From Bacteroides sp. An322 (GTDB lineage Bacteria; Bacteroidota; Bacteroidia; Bacteroidales; Bacteroidaceae), in assembly GCF_002161765.1 (NCBI RefSeq), contig NZ_NFIN01000010.1:1-64000 (forward strand): a DNA stretch of 64,000 bases, given 5' to 3'. Shown piece by piece: positions 17,342-25,578 of this stretch. The notes beneath the pieces are model-generated. The model ran no database searches. It was not told the DNA's origin and saw only the letters and a program-made list of their open reading frames with translations. The position numbers and the translations under genes are program-made. Within the stretch, counting starts at the first letter, position 1, and every line of letters starts with the position of its first letter.

Positions 17342-18061
17342 CTATTTCATGAATCCGCCTTTTCCGAATGGAGATGCGTTGTGGTCGATGTTGTCTTCTA
17401 TCCGCTCGATGATGCCGTCCTTGATATGGATAATCTTATTGGTTTGGTTAGCTACTCCGCTTTCGTGGGTCACCACGACTATGGTCAGCCCTTCTCGGTC
17501 GTGCAAGTCTTTTAAGATGTTCATCACTTCCACCGAAGTCTTGCTATCTAAAGCCCCGGTTGGCTCATCGGCAAGGATGATTTCGGGTTTCGATATCAAG
17601 GCACGGGCAATAGCTACACGTTGCTTTTGTCCTCCGGAAAGCTCGTTGGGCATGTGGTGTGCCCATTCTTTCAATCCCAACTTATCGAGGTATTCCATGG
17701 CAAGCTCGTTCCGCTTCTTGCGTCCTACGCCCTGATAGAACAAAGGCAATGCCACGTTTTCCATGGCATTCTTGAACGAAATCAGATTAAATGACTGGAA
17801 GATGAACCCAATCATCCGGTTCCGGTATTCCGCCGCACGGGTTTCGCTCAGGTCTTTGATAAGTACATCGTTCAGGTAATATTCGCCTGAATCGTAATTA
17901 TCCAAGATGCCTAATATATTTAATAAGGTAGACTTTCCCGAACCCGATGCTCCCATAATGGAAACAAATTCACCTTTTTCGATAGTCAGATCGATGCCTT
18001 TCAACACATGGAGCGGTGCCCCGTTGTGGTATGTTTTGTTTATATCTTTTAGCTGTATCAT
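17342..18061 (-). CDS. ABC transporter ATP-binding protein, MacB/LolD type
   Basis: A 239-residue ATPase with Walker A GASGSGKST, Q-loop FIFQSFNLI, signature LSGGQKQR, Walker B IILADEPTGALD and switch His in VVTHESG. It powers the MacAB-TolC-like export of peptides, lipids or drugs. ATG 18061 is chosen because the -7 box TAGCTTTG (18097-18104 on the minus strand) places the transcript start near 18090, downstream of the GTG that would give a longer form. It is the first gene of the export operon. Confidence 0.92.
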   Translation of the reverse strand: MIQLKDINKTYHNGAPLHVLKGIDLTIEKGEFVSIMGASGSGKSTLLNILGILDNYDSGEYYLNDVLIKDLSETRAAEYRNRMIGFIFQSFNLISFKNAMENVALPLFYQGVGRKKRNELAMEYLDKLGLKEWAHHMPNELSGGQKQRVAIARALISKPEIILADEPTGALDSKTSVEVMNILKDLHDREGLTIVVVTHESGVANQTNKIIHIKDGIIERIEDNIDHNASPFGKGGFMK

Positions 18062-18096
18062 GTCGTTAACTTTGATTTCTGTCTCTTTAGACGTCA

Positions 18097-18104
18097 CAAA
18101 GCTA
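18097..18104 (-). promoter_or_regulatory. -7 box of the MacAB-TolC-like operon
   Basis: On the minus strand this is TAGCTTTG, matching TAnnTTTG, and gives a leader of about 30 nt to ATG 18061. Confidence 0.55.
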
Positions 18105-18143
18105 TAAAAAGTTACATTACAACTTAAATAAATTCGTAAAAAA

Positions 18144-18175
18144 TTTGTTCCATTGTAGTCGAATGTTTACTTTTG
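18144..18175 (+). promoter_or_regulatory. Promoter of the ROK kinase gene
   Basis: TTTG at 18144-18147 and TACTTTTG at 18168-18175 are separated by 20 bp, an ideal Bacteroides promoter. The leader is about 30 nt. Confidence 0.7.
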
Positions 18176-18210
18176 CCCTAGTATAACTAACCTTTAAACG
18201 ATTTAATAAC

Positions 18211-19185
18211 ATGGCAGAAAACATGGAAAAACTCTATGTAGTGGGTATGGACATCGGCGGAACAAATACGGTGTTCGGTATTGTAGATTCACGTGGAAAC
18301 GTATTGGCATCCGATTCTATTAAAACACAACAACATGAAGATGTAAACGAATATGTAGAAGCAGTATGCGCCAAACTGCTTCCCATGGTAGAACAATTCG
18401 GAGGTCCGGATAAGATTAAAGGCATGGGCGTAGGAGCTCCTAACGGCAATTATTATAGCGGAACCATCGAATTTGCTCCGAATTTGCCTTGGAAAGGCGT
18501 TATTCCTTTGGCAGCTATGTTCGAAGAACGCTTGGGCATCCCTACCGCATTGACCAATGATGCCAATGCAGCGGCTATCGGCGAAATGACGTATGGTGCA
18601 GCCCGTGGCATGAAAGACTTTATCATGATTACTCTTGGTACCGGTGTAGGAAGCGGTATTGTGATTAATGGCCAGTTGGTTTATGGCCACGATGGCTTTG
18701 CCGGTGAGTTAGGACACGTCATGGTAGAAAAAGACGGGCGTATCTGCGGATGCGGGCGCAAAGGATGTTTGGAAACTTATTGTTCGGCTACAGGTGTGGC
18801 GCGTACTGCACGCGAGTTTCTTGTAGCACGTTCCGAACCCAGCTTGTTGCGTAATGTGCCGGCAGAGGAAATCCAGTCGAAAGACGTATATGATGCAGCG
18901 GTAAAAGGCGATAAACTGGCTCAAGACATCTTCCAATTTACGGGCGATATCCTTGGCCGTGCTCTTGCCAACTTTATCGCTTTCTCAAGCCCCGAAGCGA
19001 TTATCTTGTTCGGAGGTTTGGCTAAGTCGGGCGATTACATCATGAAGCCTATTCAAAAAGCAATGGACGATAATGTATTGAATATCTACAAAGGCAAGAC
19101 TAAATTGCTTCTTTCTCAATTGAAAGATGCCGATGCTGCGGTATTAGGTGCCAGCGCATTGGGTTGGGAAGCGAAGAAGGATTGA
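18211..19185 (+). CDS. rokA: ROK-family glucokinase
   Basis: A 324-residue sugar kinase with phosphate-binding loop MDIGGTNT (13-20), sugar-contact motif LTNDANAAAIGE with catalytic Asp, a GELGHV segment, and the ROK zinc cluster CGCGRKGCLE. It phosphorylates glucose with ATP in the cytosol; a ROK glucokinase is the main hexokinase described in Bacteroides fragilis. No DNA-binding domain is present, so this is the kinase rather than a ROK repressor. It is monocistronic with its own promoter. Confidence 0.88.
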   Translation: MAENMEKLYVVGMDIGGTNTVFGIVDSRGNVLASDSIKTQQHEDVNEYVEAVCAKLLPMVEQFGGPDKIKGMGVGAPNGNYYSGTIEFAPNLPWKGVIPLAAMFEERLGIPTALTNDANAAAIGEMTYGAARGMKDFIMITLGTGVGSGIVINGQLVYGHDGFAGELGHVMVEKDGRICGCGRKGCLETYCSATGVARTAREFLVARSEPSLLRNVPAEEIQSKDVYDAAVKGDKLAQDIFQFTGDILGRALANFIAFSSPEAIILFGGLAKSGDYIMKPIQKAMDDNVLNIYKGKTKLLLSQLKDADAAVLGASALGWEAKKD

Positions 19186-19191
19186 TACCTT

Positions 19192-19274
19192 TAAGTTAAT
19201 AGTTGATAATTAAGAGTTAATAACGGCGAATGAACACGCACCGTTATTAACTCTTAATTATTAACTATTAATTG
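19192..19274. repeat. AT-rich palindromic repeat between convergent genes (copy 2)
   Basis: The arms TAATAGTTGATAATTAAGAG and its mirror frame a short loop around ACACGCAC. The two arms are nearly perfect over more than 30 bp. It lies between rokA and the converging Mla genes. Confidence 0.75.
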
Positions 19275-19275
19275 T

Positions 19276-20034
19276 TCATTTCCCTCCTTCTTCCTTCACT
19301 TTTTTCAGCAAGTCCGAAGCAAAGATAAAGTCATTCAACCGTTTATTGGTGGAAGTGAATACATCATCTTTTGTGCCTTCCCACTCTTTGTGTCCTTGAT
19401 AGATGTATAAGATGCTTTCGCCGATGCCCAATACCGAGTTCATGTCGTGCGTATTGATAATCGTGGTCATGTTGTATTCAGCCGTAATGCTATGCACCAA
19501 ATCATCAATAACCAACGATGTCTTGGGGTCTAGTCCCGAATTCGGTTCATCGCAAAACAAGTATTGGGGTTGAAGGGCTATGGCACGTGCAATGGCTACA
19601 CGTTTCTGCATACCCCCACTGATTTCGCCCGGATATTTATTTTGAGCATCAAGCAAGTTTACACGGTCCAGGCAGAATTGTGCCCGCTTCACCCGTTCGC
19701 GGTATGTCTTATTCGAGAACATATCGAGCGGAAACATCACGTTTTCCAGCACGGAAAGCGAATCGAAGAGGGCTGCACTTTGGAAAATCATGCCCATTTC
19801 ACGTCTTAGGGCTTTCTTTTCATGCTTATCCATGGCGATAAAGTCTCGCCCGTCGTAAAGCACTTCGCCTTTCTCTGGAGTGAGAAGCCCTACGAGACAC
19901 TTCATTAAGACGGTTTTGCCCGAACCGCTTTGCCCGATAATCAGGTTGGTTTTTCCATTCTCGAATGTAAAGCTGATGTCATCCAGCACATTGCGGTCTT
20001 CGAATGATTTATAGACGGATTTAATTTCTATCAT
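19276..20034 (-). CDS. mlaF: MlaF-type ABC ATPase (phospholipid transport)
   Basis: A 252-residue ATPase with Walker A GQSGSGKT, signature ISGGMQKRVAIARA and Walker B LFCDEPNSGLDP. The ISGGM variant is typical of Mla/Mce ATPases. It is paired with the MlaE permease gene 5 bp upstream. Together they move phospholipids between inner and outer membranes. The MCE-domain partner is not adjacent in this window. Confidence 0.87.
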   Translation of the reverse strand: MIEIKSVYKSFEDRNVLDDISFTFENGKTNLIIGQSGSGKTVLMKCLVGLLTPEKGEVLYDGRDFIAMDKHEKKALRREMGMIFQSAALFDSLSVLENVMFPLDMFSNKTYRERVKRAQFCLDRVNLLDAQNKYPGEISGGMQKRVAIARAIALQPQYLFCDEPNSGLDPKTSLVIDDLVHSITAEYNMTTIINTHDMNSVLGIGESILYIYQGHKEWEGTKDDVFTSTNKRLNDFIFASDLLKKVKEEGGK

Positions 20035-20039
20035 GTCGG

Positions 20040-20780
20040 TTAGCTAAGTAATTTGGTCAGGATTAAATCGGAAAACAAAATCAATACGCTGCTCGACACC
20101 ACGGCATCGGTACTTGCCTTACCCACCGCAATCGAACCTCCTTCTACCGTATAGCCGAAGAATGCCGATACGCTGGAGATGATGAAGGCAAAAAACAGCG
20201 ATTTGATGAAACTGCACCATACGTACCACTCCACGAAACAATACTGGATACCGTATTCCAAATCGGTTGCGTTCATGATTCCGGCAAACCAGGCGGTGCA
20301 AAATGCACCGATAACACCGGCAAAGATACTGAATGTCACTAAGATAGGTATCATGGTGACAAGTCCCAATATCTTAGGCAGAATCAGGTAGGAAGCCGAG
20401 TTGACCCCCATAATCTCAAGGGCGTCGATTTGCTGGGTGACACGCATCGTGCCCAATTCGGAAGCGATATTCGAGCCTACTTTTCCAGCTAGAATCAAAC
20501 ACATAATAGAGGAGGAGAACTCTAACAAAAGGATTTCACGAGTGGTGTATCCTACGACAAAGCGGGGCATCCACGGGCTTTCGATGTTCAGTTTTATCTG
20601 AATACAGATAACGGCACCGATGAAAAAAGAAATAAGCAAGACAATTCCGATGGAATTGATGCCCAATTGCGCCATTTCATTGACGTATTGCTTGAAATAC
20701 ATGCGCACTCGTTCGGGACGGGAGAAAACCCTTCCCATCAGTATCATGTATTTTCCTAAAGTTGAAATTGGCTTTACCAT
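20040..20780 (-). CDS. mlaE: MlaE-type ABC permease
   Basis: A 246-residue membrane protein of the MlaE/YrbE family: an amphipathic N-terminal region, five to six helices, the conserved RELGTMRVTQQIDAL-like segment (here SELGTMRVTQQIDALEIMG) and the C-terminal VEGGSIAVGKAST motif. ATG 20780 (MVKPISTLGKYM) is chosen because the -7 box TACTTTTG (20807-20814, minus strand) leaves only about 20 nt of leader. A TTG start 12 bases further out is less likely. Confidence 0.88.
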   Translation of the reverse strand: MVKPISTLGKYMILMGRVFSRPERVRMYFKQYVNEMAQLGINSIGIVLLISFFIGAVICIQIKLNIESPWMPRFVVGYTTREILLLEFSSSIMCLILAGKVGSNIASELGTMRVTQQIDALEIMGVNSASYLILPKILGLVTMIPILVTFSIFAGVIGAFCTAWFAGIMNATDLEYGIQYCFVEWYVWCSFIKSLFFAFIISSVSAFFGYTVEGGSIAVGKASTDAVVSSSVLILFSDLILTKLLS

Positions 20781-20888
20781 AATCTTATTCAAGTCTAATT
20801 TTGATGCAAAAGTACGGTTTTTTAGCTATATTATAATAAAAGGAGGGAGGAAATTCGGACGAATGACCACATAACCCAAGTTTTTTAC

Positions 20889-20896
20889 TACTTTTG
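20889..20896 (+). promoter_or_regulatory. -7 box of the lptB promoter
   Basis: TACTTTTG matches the consensus and excludes starts upstream of about 20903. It is divergent from the mlaE promoter (-7 box at 20807-20814, minus strand), with about 75 bp between the two. Confidence 0.55.
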
Positions 20897-20932
20897 CCGG
20901 AGATTTTTATCACGGAACGAAATTTAAACGAT

Positions 20933-21751
20933 ATGGCAGAACAGGAAAACCAGCAACAGACCGCGGAAACGTTTGAACTTCCGGAAGACGGACGTATGGT
21001 GCTCCGCACGGAGAACTTGGTGAAGAAGTATGGCAAGCGTACGGTGGTGAGTCATGTTTCTATCAACGTGAAGCAAGGAGAAATCGTCGGGCTTTTGGGT
21101 CCGAACGGTGCGGGAAAGACTACCTCTTTCTATATGACCACGGGCTTGATTGTGCCCAACGAGGGGCATATCTATCTGAATAATCAGGATATTACCAGCT
21201 ATCCGGTGTACAAGCGGGCGCAAAACGGTATCGGCTATCTGGCTCAGGAGGCTTCGGTGTTCCGCAAGATGAGCGTAGAAGACAACATCGCGTCGGTATT
21301 GGAACTGACCAAGACCTCGAAAGAATATCAGAAAGAAAAGCTGGAAAGCCTTATCGCCGAGTTCCGCTTGGAAAAAGTGCGCAAGAACTTGGGTGACCAG
21401 CTTTCGGGAGGCGAGCGCCGAAGGACGGAGATTGCCCGATGCCTGGCTATTGACCCGAAGTTCATCATGCTGGACGAGCCATTTGCAGGGGTCGACCCGA
21501 TTGCGGTGGAAGACATCCAGCACATCGTTTGGAGGCTGAAGGACAAGAATATCGGTATCCTCATCACCGACCACAATGTGCAGGAGACATTGAGTATCAC
21601 CGACCGGGCTTATCTGTTGTTCGAAGGGAAAATCCTGTTTCAAGGCACGCCCGAAGAACTTGCCGCCAACAAGATTGTGCGCGAAAAATACTTGAGTAAT
21701 AGTTTTGTGCTCCGCCGGAAGGATTTCCAGTTGAAAGAGGTGCGCGAATAG
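20933..21751 (+). CDS. lptB: LPS export ABC transporter ATP-binding protein
   Basis: A 272-residue ATPase with a 30-residue polar N-terminal extension ([12 protein letters not shown]), then the canonical LptB core. Walker A is [10 protein letters not shown]-loop [17 protein letters not shown], signature LSGGERRR, Walker [14 protein letters not shown], and switch His in [19 protein letters not shown] is a hallmark of LptB. It energises LPS extraction from the inner membrane with LptFG, encoded elsewhere. The start follows from the promoter position. Confidence 0.92.
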   Translation: MAEQENQQQTAETFELPEDGRMVLRTENLVKKYGKRTVVSHVSINVKQGEIVGLLGPNGAGKTTSFYMTTGLIVPNEGHIYLNNQDITSYPVYKRAQNGIGYLAQEASVFRKMSVEDNIASVLELTKTSKEYQKEKLESLIAEFRLEKVRKNLGDQLSGGERRRTEIARCLAIDPKFIMLDEPFAGVDPIAVEDIQHIVWRLKDKNIGILITDHNVQETLSITDRAYLLFEGKILFQGTPEELAANKIVREKYLSNSFVLRRKDFQLKEVRE

Positions 21752-21782
21752 CTTTTCCAGCCTTTCGGGATAGGGCGGAAAA

Positions 21783-21862
21783 TGCATACGGCTTCATCGG
21801 CTTGCGAAGCCGTATGCGTTGGGCAACGAAGCAGGCTTCATCGGGCGATGCACCTATATGTA
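21783..21862. repeat. Compound hairpin repeat (GCATACGGCTTC / CTATATG class)
   Basis: GCATACGGCTTC is mirrored by GAAGCCGTATGC within 35 bp. It is followed by GGGCAACGAAG and CGATGCACCTATATG, words shared with the repeats at 4013 and 46215. It lies between lptB and tig and may terminate lptB. Confidence 0.5.
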
Positions 21863-21922
21863 TAAATCAATGGAGATAAGAGGGTAGGGAAATCGTCTTT
21901 TATTGAAATTTTGGTGTGACAT

Positions 21923-21954
21923 TTTGGTTATTGCAAGATAAAACACTATTTTTG
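21923..21954 (+). promoter_or_regulatory. Promoter of tig
   Basis: TTTG at 21923-21926 and TATTTTTG at 21947-21954 with a 20-bp spacer match the Bacteroides consensus exactly. The leader is about 45 nt. Confidence 0.7.
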
Positions 21955-22007
21955 CAGCCGCATTAGTAAATTCGAAATATAGTAGTAATTAAAACAATAA
22001 GTCGGAA

Positions 22008-23354
22008 ATGAATATTTCATTGCAAAATGTAGACAAGGTGAGCGCGGTGCTTACCGTTCAGATTGAAAAAGCTGACTATCAGGAAAAAGTAGAAAAAGCG
22101 TTGAAGGAACTCCGCAAGAGAGTGAATATGCCGGGTTTCCGTCCGGGAATGGTGCCCATGAGTTTGGTGAAGAAACAATACGGTACATCTGTATTGGTAG
22201 AAGAAGTTGACAAACTGATGCAGGATAAAGTGAACGAATATATCCGTGAAAACAAAGTGGATATGTTGGGTGCTCCGCTTCCGAAAGAAAGCAACGTAGA
22301 TTTCACGAAAGACGAAAACTTTGAATTCGCTTTCGATATCGCTTTGGCTCCTGAATTTACGGTAGACCTCTCGGCTAACGATACCATTGATTATTACGAT
22401 ATCAACGTAACCGATGAAATGGTAGACCAACAAGTGAAGATGTACACGCAACGTACAGCTAAATATGAGAAAGTAGAAGATTATCAAGACAATGATTTGC
22501 TGAAAGGTCTGCTTGCCGAACTGGATGAAAACGGCAATACAAAAGAAGGCGGACTTCAGGTAGAAGGTGCCGTAATGATGCCTGCTTACATGAAGAACGA
22601 TGACCAGAAAGCTATCTTCAACGGCTCGAAGACCAATACGGTATTGGTATTCAACCCGTCGGCTGCATTTGATAACAATGAAGCAGAATTGGCTTCTCTC
22701 TTGAAAATCAAGAAAGAAGAAGTGGCTGCCCACACCGGAAACTTCAGCTTCCAGATTGAAGAAATCACCCGCATGATTCCGGGCGACCTGAATCAGGAAT
22801 TGTTCGACCAGGTATTGGGAGAAGGAAAAGCGCATAACGAAGAAGAGTTCCGTGCGCAAATCAAGGAAACTATCGCAAAACAATACGAAGCGGATAGCGA
22901 TTATAAGTTCTTGATTGACGTTCGTTCGTATGTATGCAATAAGATTGGCAAGCTGCAATTTGCCGATGAATTGATGAAGCGCATCATGTTGGAAAATAAC
23001 AAGGATAAAGGCGAAGAGTTCGTGTCGGAACACTACGAAAAGAGCCTCGAAGAACTGACTTGGCACCTGATTAAAGAAAAACTGGTTGCTGCACACGGCA
23101 TTAAGGTTGAACAAGCCGACATTACCGAAATGGCAAAAGAAGCTACCCGTGCTCAATTCGCTCAATACGGTATGATTAACGTGCCCGATGAATTATTAGA
23201 AAACTATTCGAAGGAAATGCTGAAGAAACGCGAAAGCGTAGAAGCATTGGTGAACCGTGCCGTTGAGGCTAAATTGTCTGAAGCGCTTAAAGCTCAGGTT
23301 ACATTGAATCACAAAGCCGTATCAGCAGAGGAATTCAATAAGATGTTCGAGTAA
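22008..23354 (+). CDS. tig: Trigger factor, ribosome-associated chaperone
   Basis: A 448-residue protein with an N-terminal ribosome-binding domain carrying the GFRPGMVP signature (about 43-50), a middle region in the place of the FKBP-like domain and a long helical C-terminal chaperone region. It binds nascent chains at the ribosomal exit. The middle domain is divergent in Bacteroidetes, and PPIase residues are not obvious. It precedes clpP and clpX, the usual linkage. Confidence 0.92.
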   Translation: MNISLQNVDKVSAVLTVQIEKADYQEKVEKALKELRKRVNMPGFRPGMVPMSLVKKQYGTSVLVEEVDKLMQDKVNEYIRENKVDMLGAPLPKESNVDFTKDENFEFAFDIALAPEFTVDLSANDTIDYYDINVTDEMVDQQVKMYTQRTAKYEKVEDYQDNDLLKGLLAELDENGNTKEGGLQVEGAVMMPAYMKNDDQKAIFNGSKTNTVLVFNPSAAFDNNEAELASLLKIKKEEVAAHTGNFSFQIEEITRMIPGDLNQELFDQVLGEGKAHNEEEFRAQIKETIAKQYEADSDYKFLIDVRSYVCNKIGKLQFADELMKRIMLENNKDKGEEFVSEHYEKSLEELTWHLIKEKLVAAHGIKVEQADITEMAKEATRAQFAQYGMINVPDELLENYSKEMLKKRESVEALVNRAVEAKLSEALKAQVTLNHKAVSAEEFNKMFE

Positions 23355-23519
23355 TTCCGTTCCTTAGAGCAGAATTGAATTGCTAAAACATGCTAAAAGA
23401 GGAGCTTTTAATTTGGCATTCCGTTAAGTGAGTGGAAGTTTTTGTACTTTTGCTCAATCGGAAGAGGAAGCCAGCTTAAAAGCTTCTCTTTTTATTCACA
23501 ACTAAAAAAGATAAGACGA

Positions 23520-24179
23520 ATGGATGATTTTAGAAAATATGCTGTCAAGCATTTGGGTATGAGCAGCATGGTACTTGATGACGTCATTAAGTCGCAAAGC
23601 TATCTGAACCCTTATATTTTGGAAGAACGCCAGTTGAACGTGACCCAACTCGATGTGTTTTCACGTTTGATGATGGACCGCATCATCTTCCTCGGCACAC
23701 AAATTGATGATTACACCGCAAATACCTTGCAGGCGCAATTGTTGTATTTGGACTCGGTAGATTCGGGGAAAGACATCTCTATTTATATCAACTCGCCGGG
23801 CGGTTCGGTTTATGCCGGTTTAGGCATTTACGATACGATGCAGTTTATCGGGAGTGATGTAGCTACTATCTGTACCGGAATGGCGGCTTCGATGGCTGCT
23901 GTATTGCTCGTAGCCGGGAAAGAAGGCAAACGTTCGGCACTTACCCATTCGCGGGTGATGATTCACCAGCCGATGGGAGGCGCACAAGGACAAGCATCTG
24001 ATATCGAGATTACGGCACGCGAGATTCAAAAGTTGAAGAAAGAACTTTATAGCATCATTGCTGAACATTCTCATACCGATTTCGATAAGGTATGGGCGGA
24101 CTCAGACCGTGATTATTGGATGACGGCTCAGGAAGCGAAAGAATATGGCATGATTGACGAAGTATTAATAAAACGATAA
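23520..24179 (+). CDS. clpP: ATP-dependent Clp protease proteolytic subunit
   Basis: A 219-residue serine protease. The catalytic Ser is in GMAASMAAVLL, the His in SRVMIHQPMGG and the Asp in the segment near DRDYWM. The oxyanion Gly-rich strand is NSPGGSVYAGL. ATG 23520 (MDDFRKYAVKHLGM) is chosen. A TTG start further upstream would place the first codon on the -7-like TACTTTTG at 23445-23452. It lies 4 bp before clpX and forms an operon with it. Confidence 0.93.
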   Translation: MDDFRKYAVKHLGMSSMVLDDVIKSQSYLNPYILEERQLNVTQLDVFSRLMMDRIIFLGTQIDDYTANTLQAQLLYLDSVDSGKDISIYINSPGGSVYAGLGIYDTMQFIGSDVATICTGMAASMAAVLLVAGKEGKRSALTHSRVMIHQPMGGAQGQASDIEITAREIQKLKKELYSIIAEHSHTDFDKVWADSDRDYWMTAQEAKEYGMIDEVLIKR

Positions 24180-24183
24180 GACA

Positions 24184-25428
24184 TTGGAAGACAAGACAAA
24201 TCAGAGAAATAAGCGGCGTTGTAGCTTTTGCGGACGTTCGGAGACGGAAGTGGGTTTCCTGATTACGGGAGTCAACGGATGTATCTGCGATAATTGTGCC
24301 GAACAGGCGCATGAAATCGTGCAAGAAGCTACCCGCCAGAGGAAGGGAGGGCTGAACCTGAACTTGGCAGACCTGCCCAAGCCGAAAGAAATCAAAGATT
24401 TTCTCGACCAATACGTTATCGGTCAGGATAGTGCGAAACGTTATCTCTCGGTAGCGGTGTATAACCACTACAAACGTTTGCTCCAGCCCGAATCGAAAGA
24501 TGATGTAGAGATTGAGAAGTCTAATATAATTATGGTAGGAAGCACCGGAACGGGAAAAACGTTGTTGGCACGTACCATAGCCAAGCTTTTGCACGTTCCT
24601 TTTACCATTGTCGATGCTACGGTCTTGACCGAAGCCGGTTATGTGGGCGAGGACATCGAAAGCATCTTGACCCGTTTGCTTCAAGTTGCGGACTATAATG
24701 TAGAAGAGGCTGAGCGCGGCATCGTGTTCATTGATGAAATCGACAAGATAGCCCGCAAAGGGGATAATCCTTCTATTACCCGCGATGTGAGCGGCGAGGG
24801 AGTGCAACAAGGTTTGCTCAAGCTTTTGGAAGGTTCTGTAGTGAATGTTCCTCCTCAGGGCGGACGTAAGCATCCCGAACAAAAGTTGATTCCGGTTAAT
24901 ACCAAGAACATCTTGTTCATTTGCGGTGGAGCCTTCGACGGCATTGAACGCAAGATTGCCCAACGCTTGAATACACATGTGGTGGGATATAGTGCGGCAA
25001 AGGAAACGGTGAATATCGACCGTAAGAACCTGATGCAATACATTGCCCCGCAAGACTTGAAGTCATTCGGCTTGATTCCGGAAATCATCGGGCGTCTTCC
25101 GATATTGACTTATCTGAACCCGCTGGACCGTACGGCATTGCGTAACATTCTGACCGAACCGAAGAACTCTATCATCAGACAATACATTAAATTGTTCGAA
25201 ATGGACGGAGTCAAACTGGAGTTCGAGCCGGAAGTGTTCGAATATATTGTGGATAAAGCCATCGAATATAAACTGGGTGCACGTGGGCTCCGCTCCATCG
25301 TAGAAACCATCATGATGGATACGATGTTCGAAGTTCCGTCGCATAAAGTAGATACCTTTACGGTGACGCTGGATTATGCAAAAGAACAGATGGGAAAAGC
25401 CAATATTTCGCGTTTGCAGATGGCTTAA
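24184..25428 (+). CDS. clpX: Clp protease ATP-binding subunit ClpX, TTG start
   Basis: A 414-residue AAA+ unfoldase with an N-terminal zinc domain (C13, C16, C35, C38 in CSFC and CICDNC), Walker A GSTGTGKT, Walker [11 protein letters not shown], the IGF-type ClpP-binding loop region (here [12 protein letters not shown] is the following segment) and the sensor-2 motif GARGLR. The only start consistent with the N-terminus is TTG 24184, 4 bp after clpP; no in-frame ATG precedes the zinc domain. It recognises tagged substrates for ClpP. Confidence 0.93.
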   Translation: MEDKTNQRNKRRCSFCGRSETEVGFLITGVNGCICDNCAEQAHEIVQEATRQRKGGLNLNLADLPKPKEIKDFLDQYVIGQDSAKRYLSVAVYNHYKRLLQPESKDDVEIEKSNIIMVGSTGTGKTLLARTIAKLLHVPFTIVDATVLTEAGYVGEDIESILTRLLQVADYNVEEAERGIVFIDEIDKIARKGDNPSITRDVSGEGVQQGLLKLLEGSVVNVPPQGGRKHPEQKLIPVNTKNILFICGGAFDGIERKIAQRLNTHVVGYSAAKETVNIDRKNLMQYIAPQDLKSFGLIPEIIGRLPILTYLNPLDRTALRNILTEPKNSIIRQYIKLFEMDGVKLEFEPEVFEYIVDKAIEYKLGARGLRSIVETIMMDTMFEVPSHKVDTFTVTLDYAKEQMGKANISRLQMA

Positions 25429-25481
25429 AAACGGGAAAGTAAGGGAAAAAGTTGTTTTTCGTTGAAATTCTTCCTGATAAA

Positions 25482-25514
25482 TTTGCATAATATCAAAAGT
25501 TGTTTATAACTTTG
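25482..25514 (+). promoter_or_regulatory. Promoter of recQ
   Basis: TTTG 25482-25485 and TAACTTTG 25507-25514 with a 21-bp spacer. The predicted leader is about 60 nt. Confidence 0.6.
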
Positions 25515-25578
25515 TTAAGGAGAAAAAGGAATTTTCCTTGAATGTAAAAAAGTAACATCACTTAAAAACAAAGAGACA

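Noticed and set aside
20924-21787. A 287-codon minus-strand frame opposite lptB
   Set aside because: Antisense to all lptB motifs; no promoter or protein-like features.
22017-23165. A 382-codon open frame on the minus strand inside tig
   Set aside because: Phe-rich, no family likeness, and fully antisense to a well-supported gene with its own promoter.
24055-25053. A 332-codon minus-strand frame opposite clpX
   Set aside because: A by-product of codon bias in clpX; its peptide is unlike any known domain.
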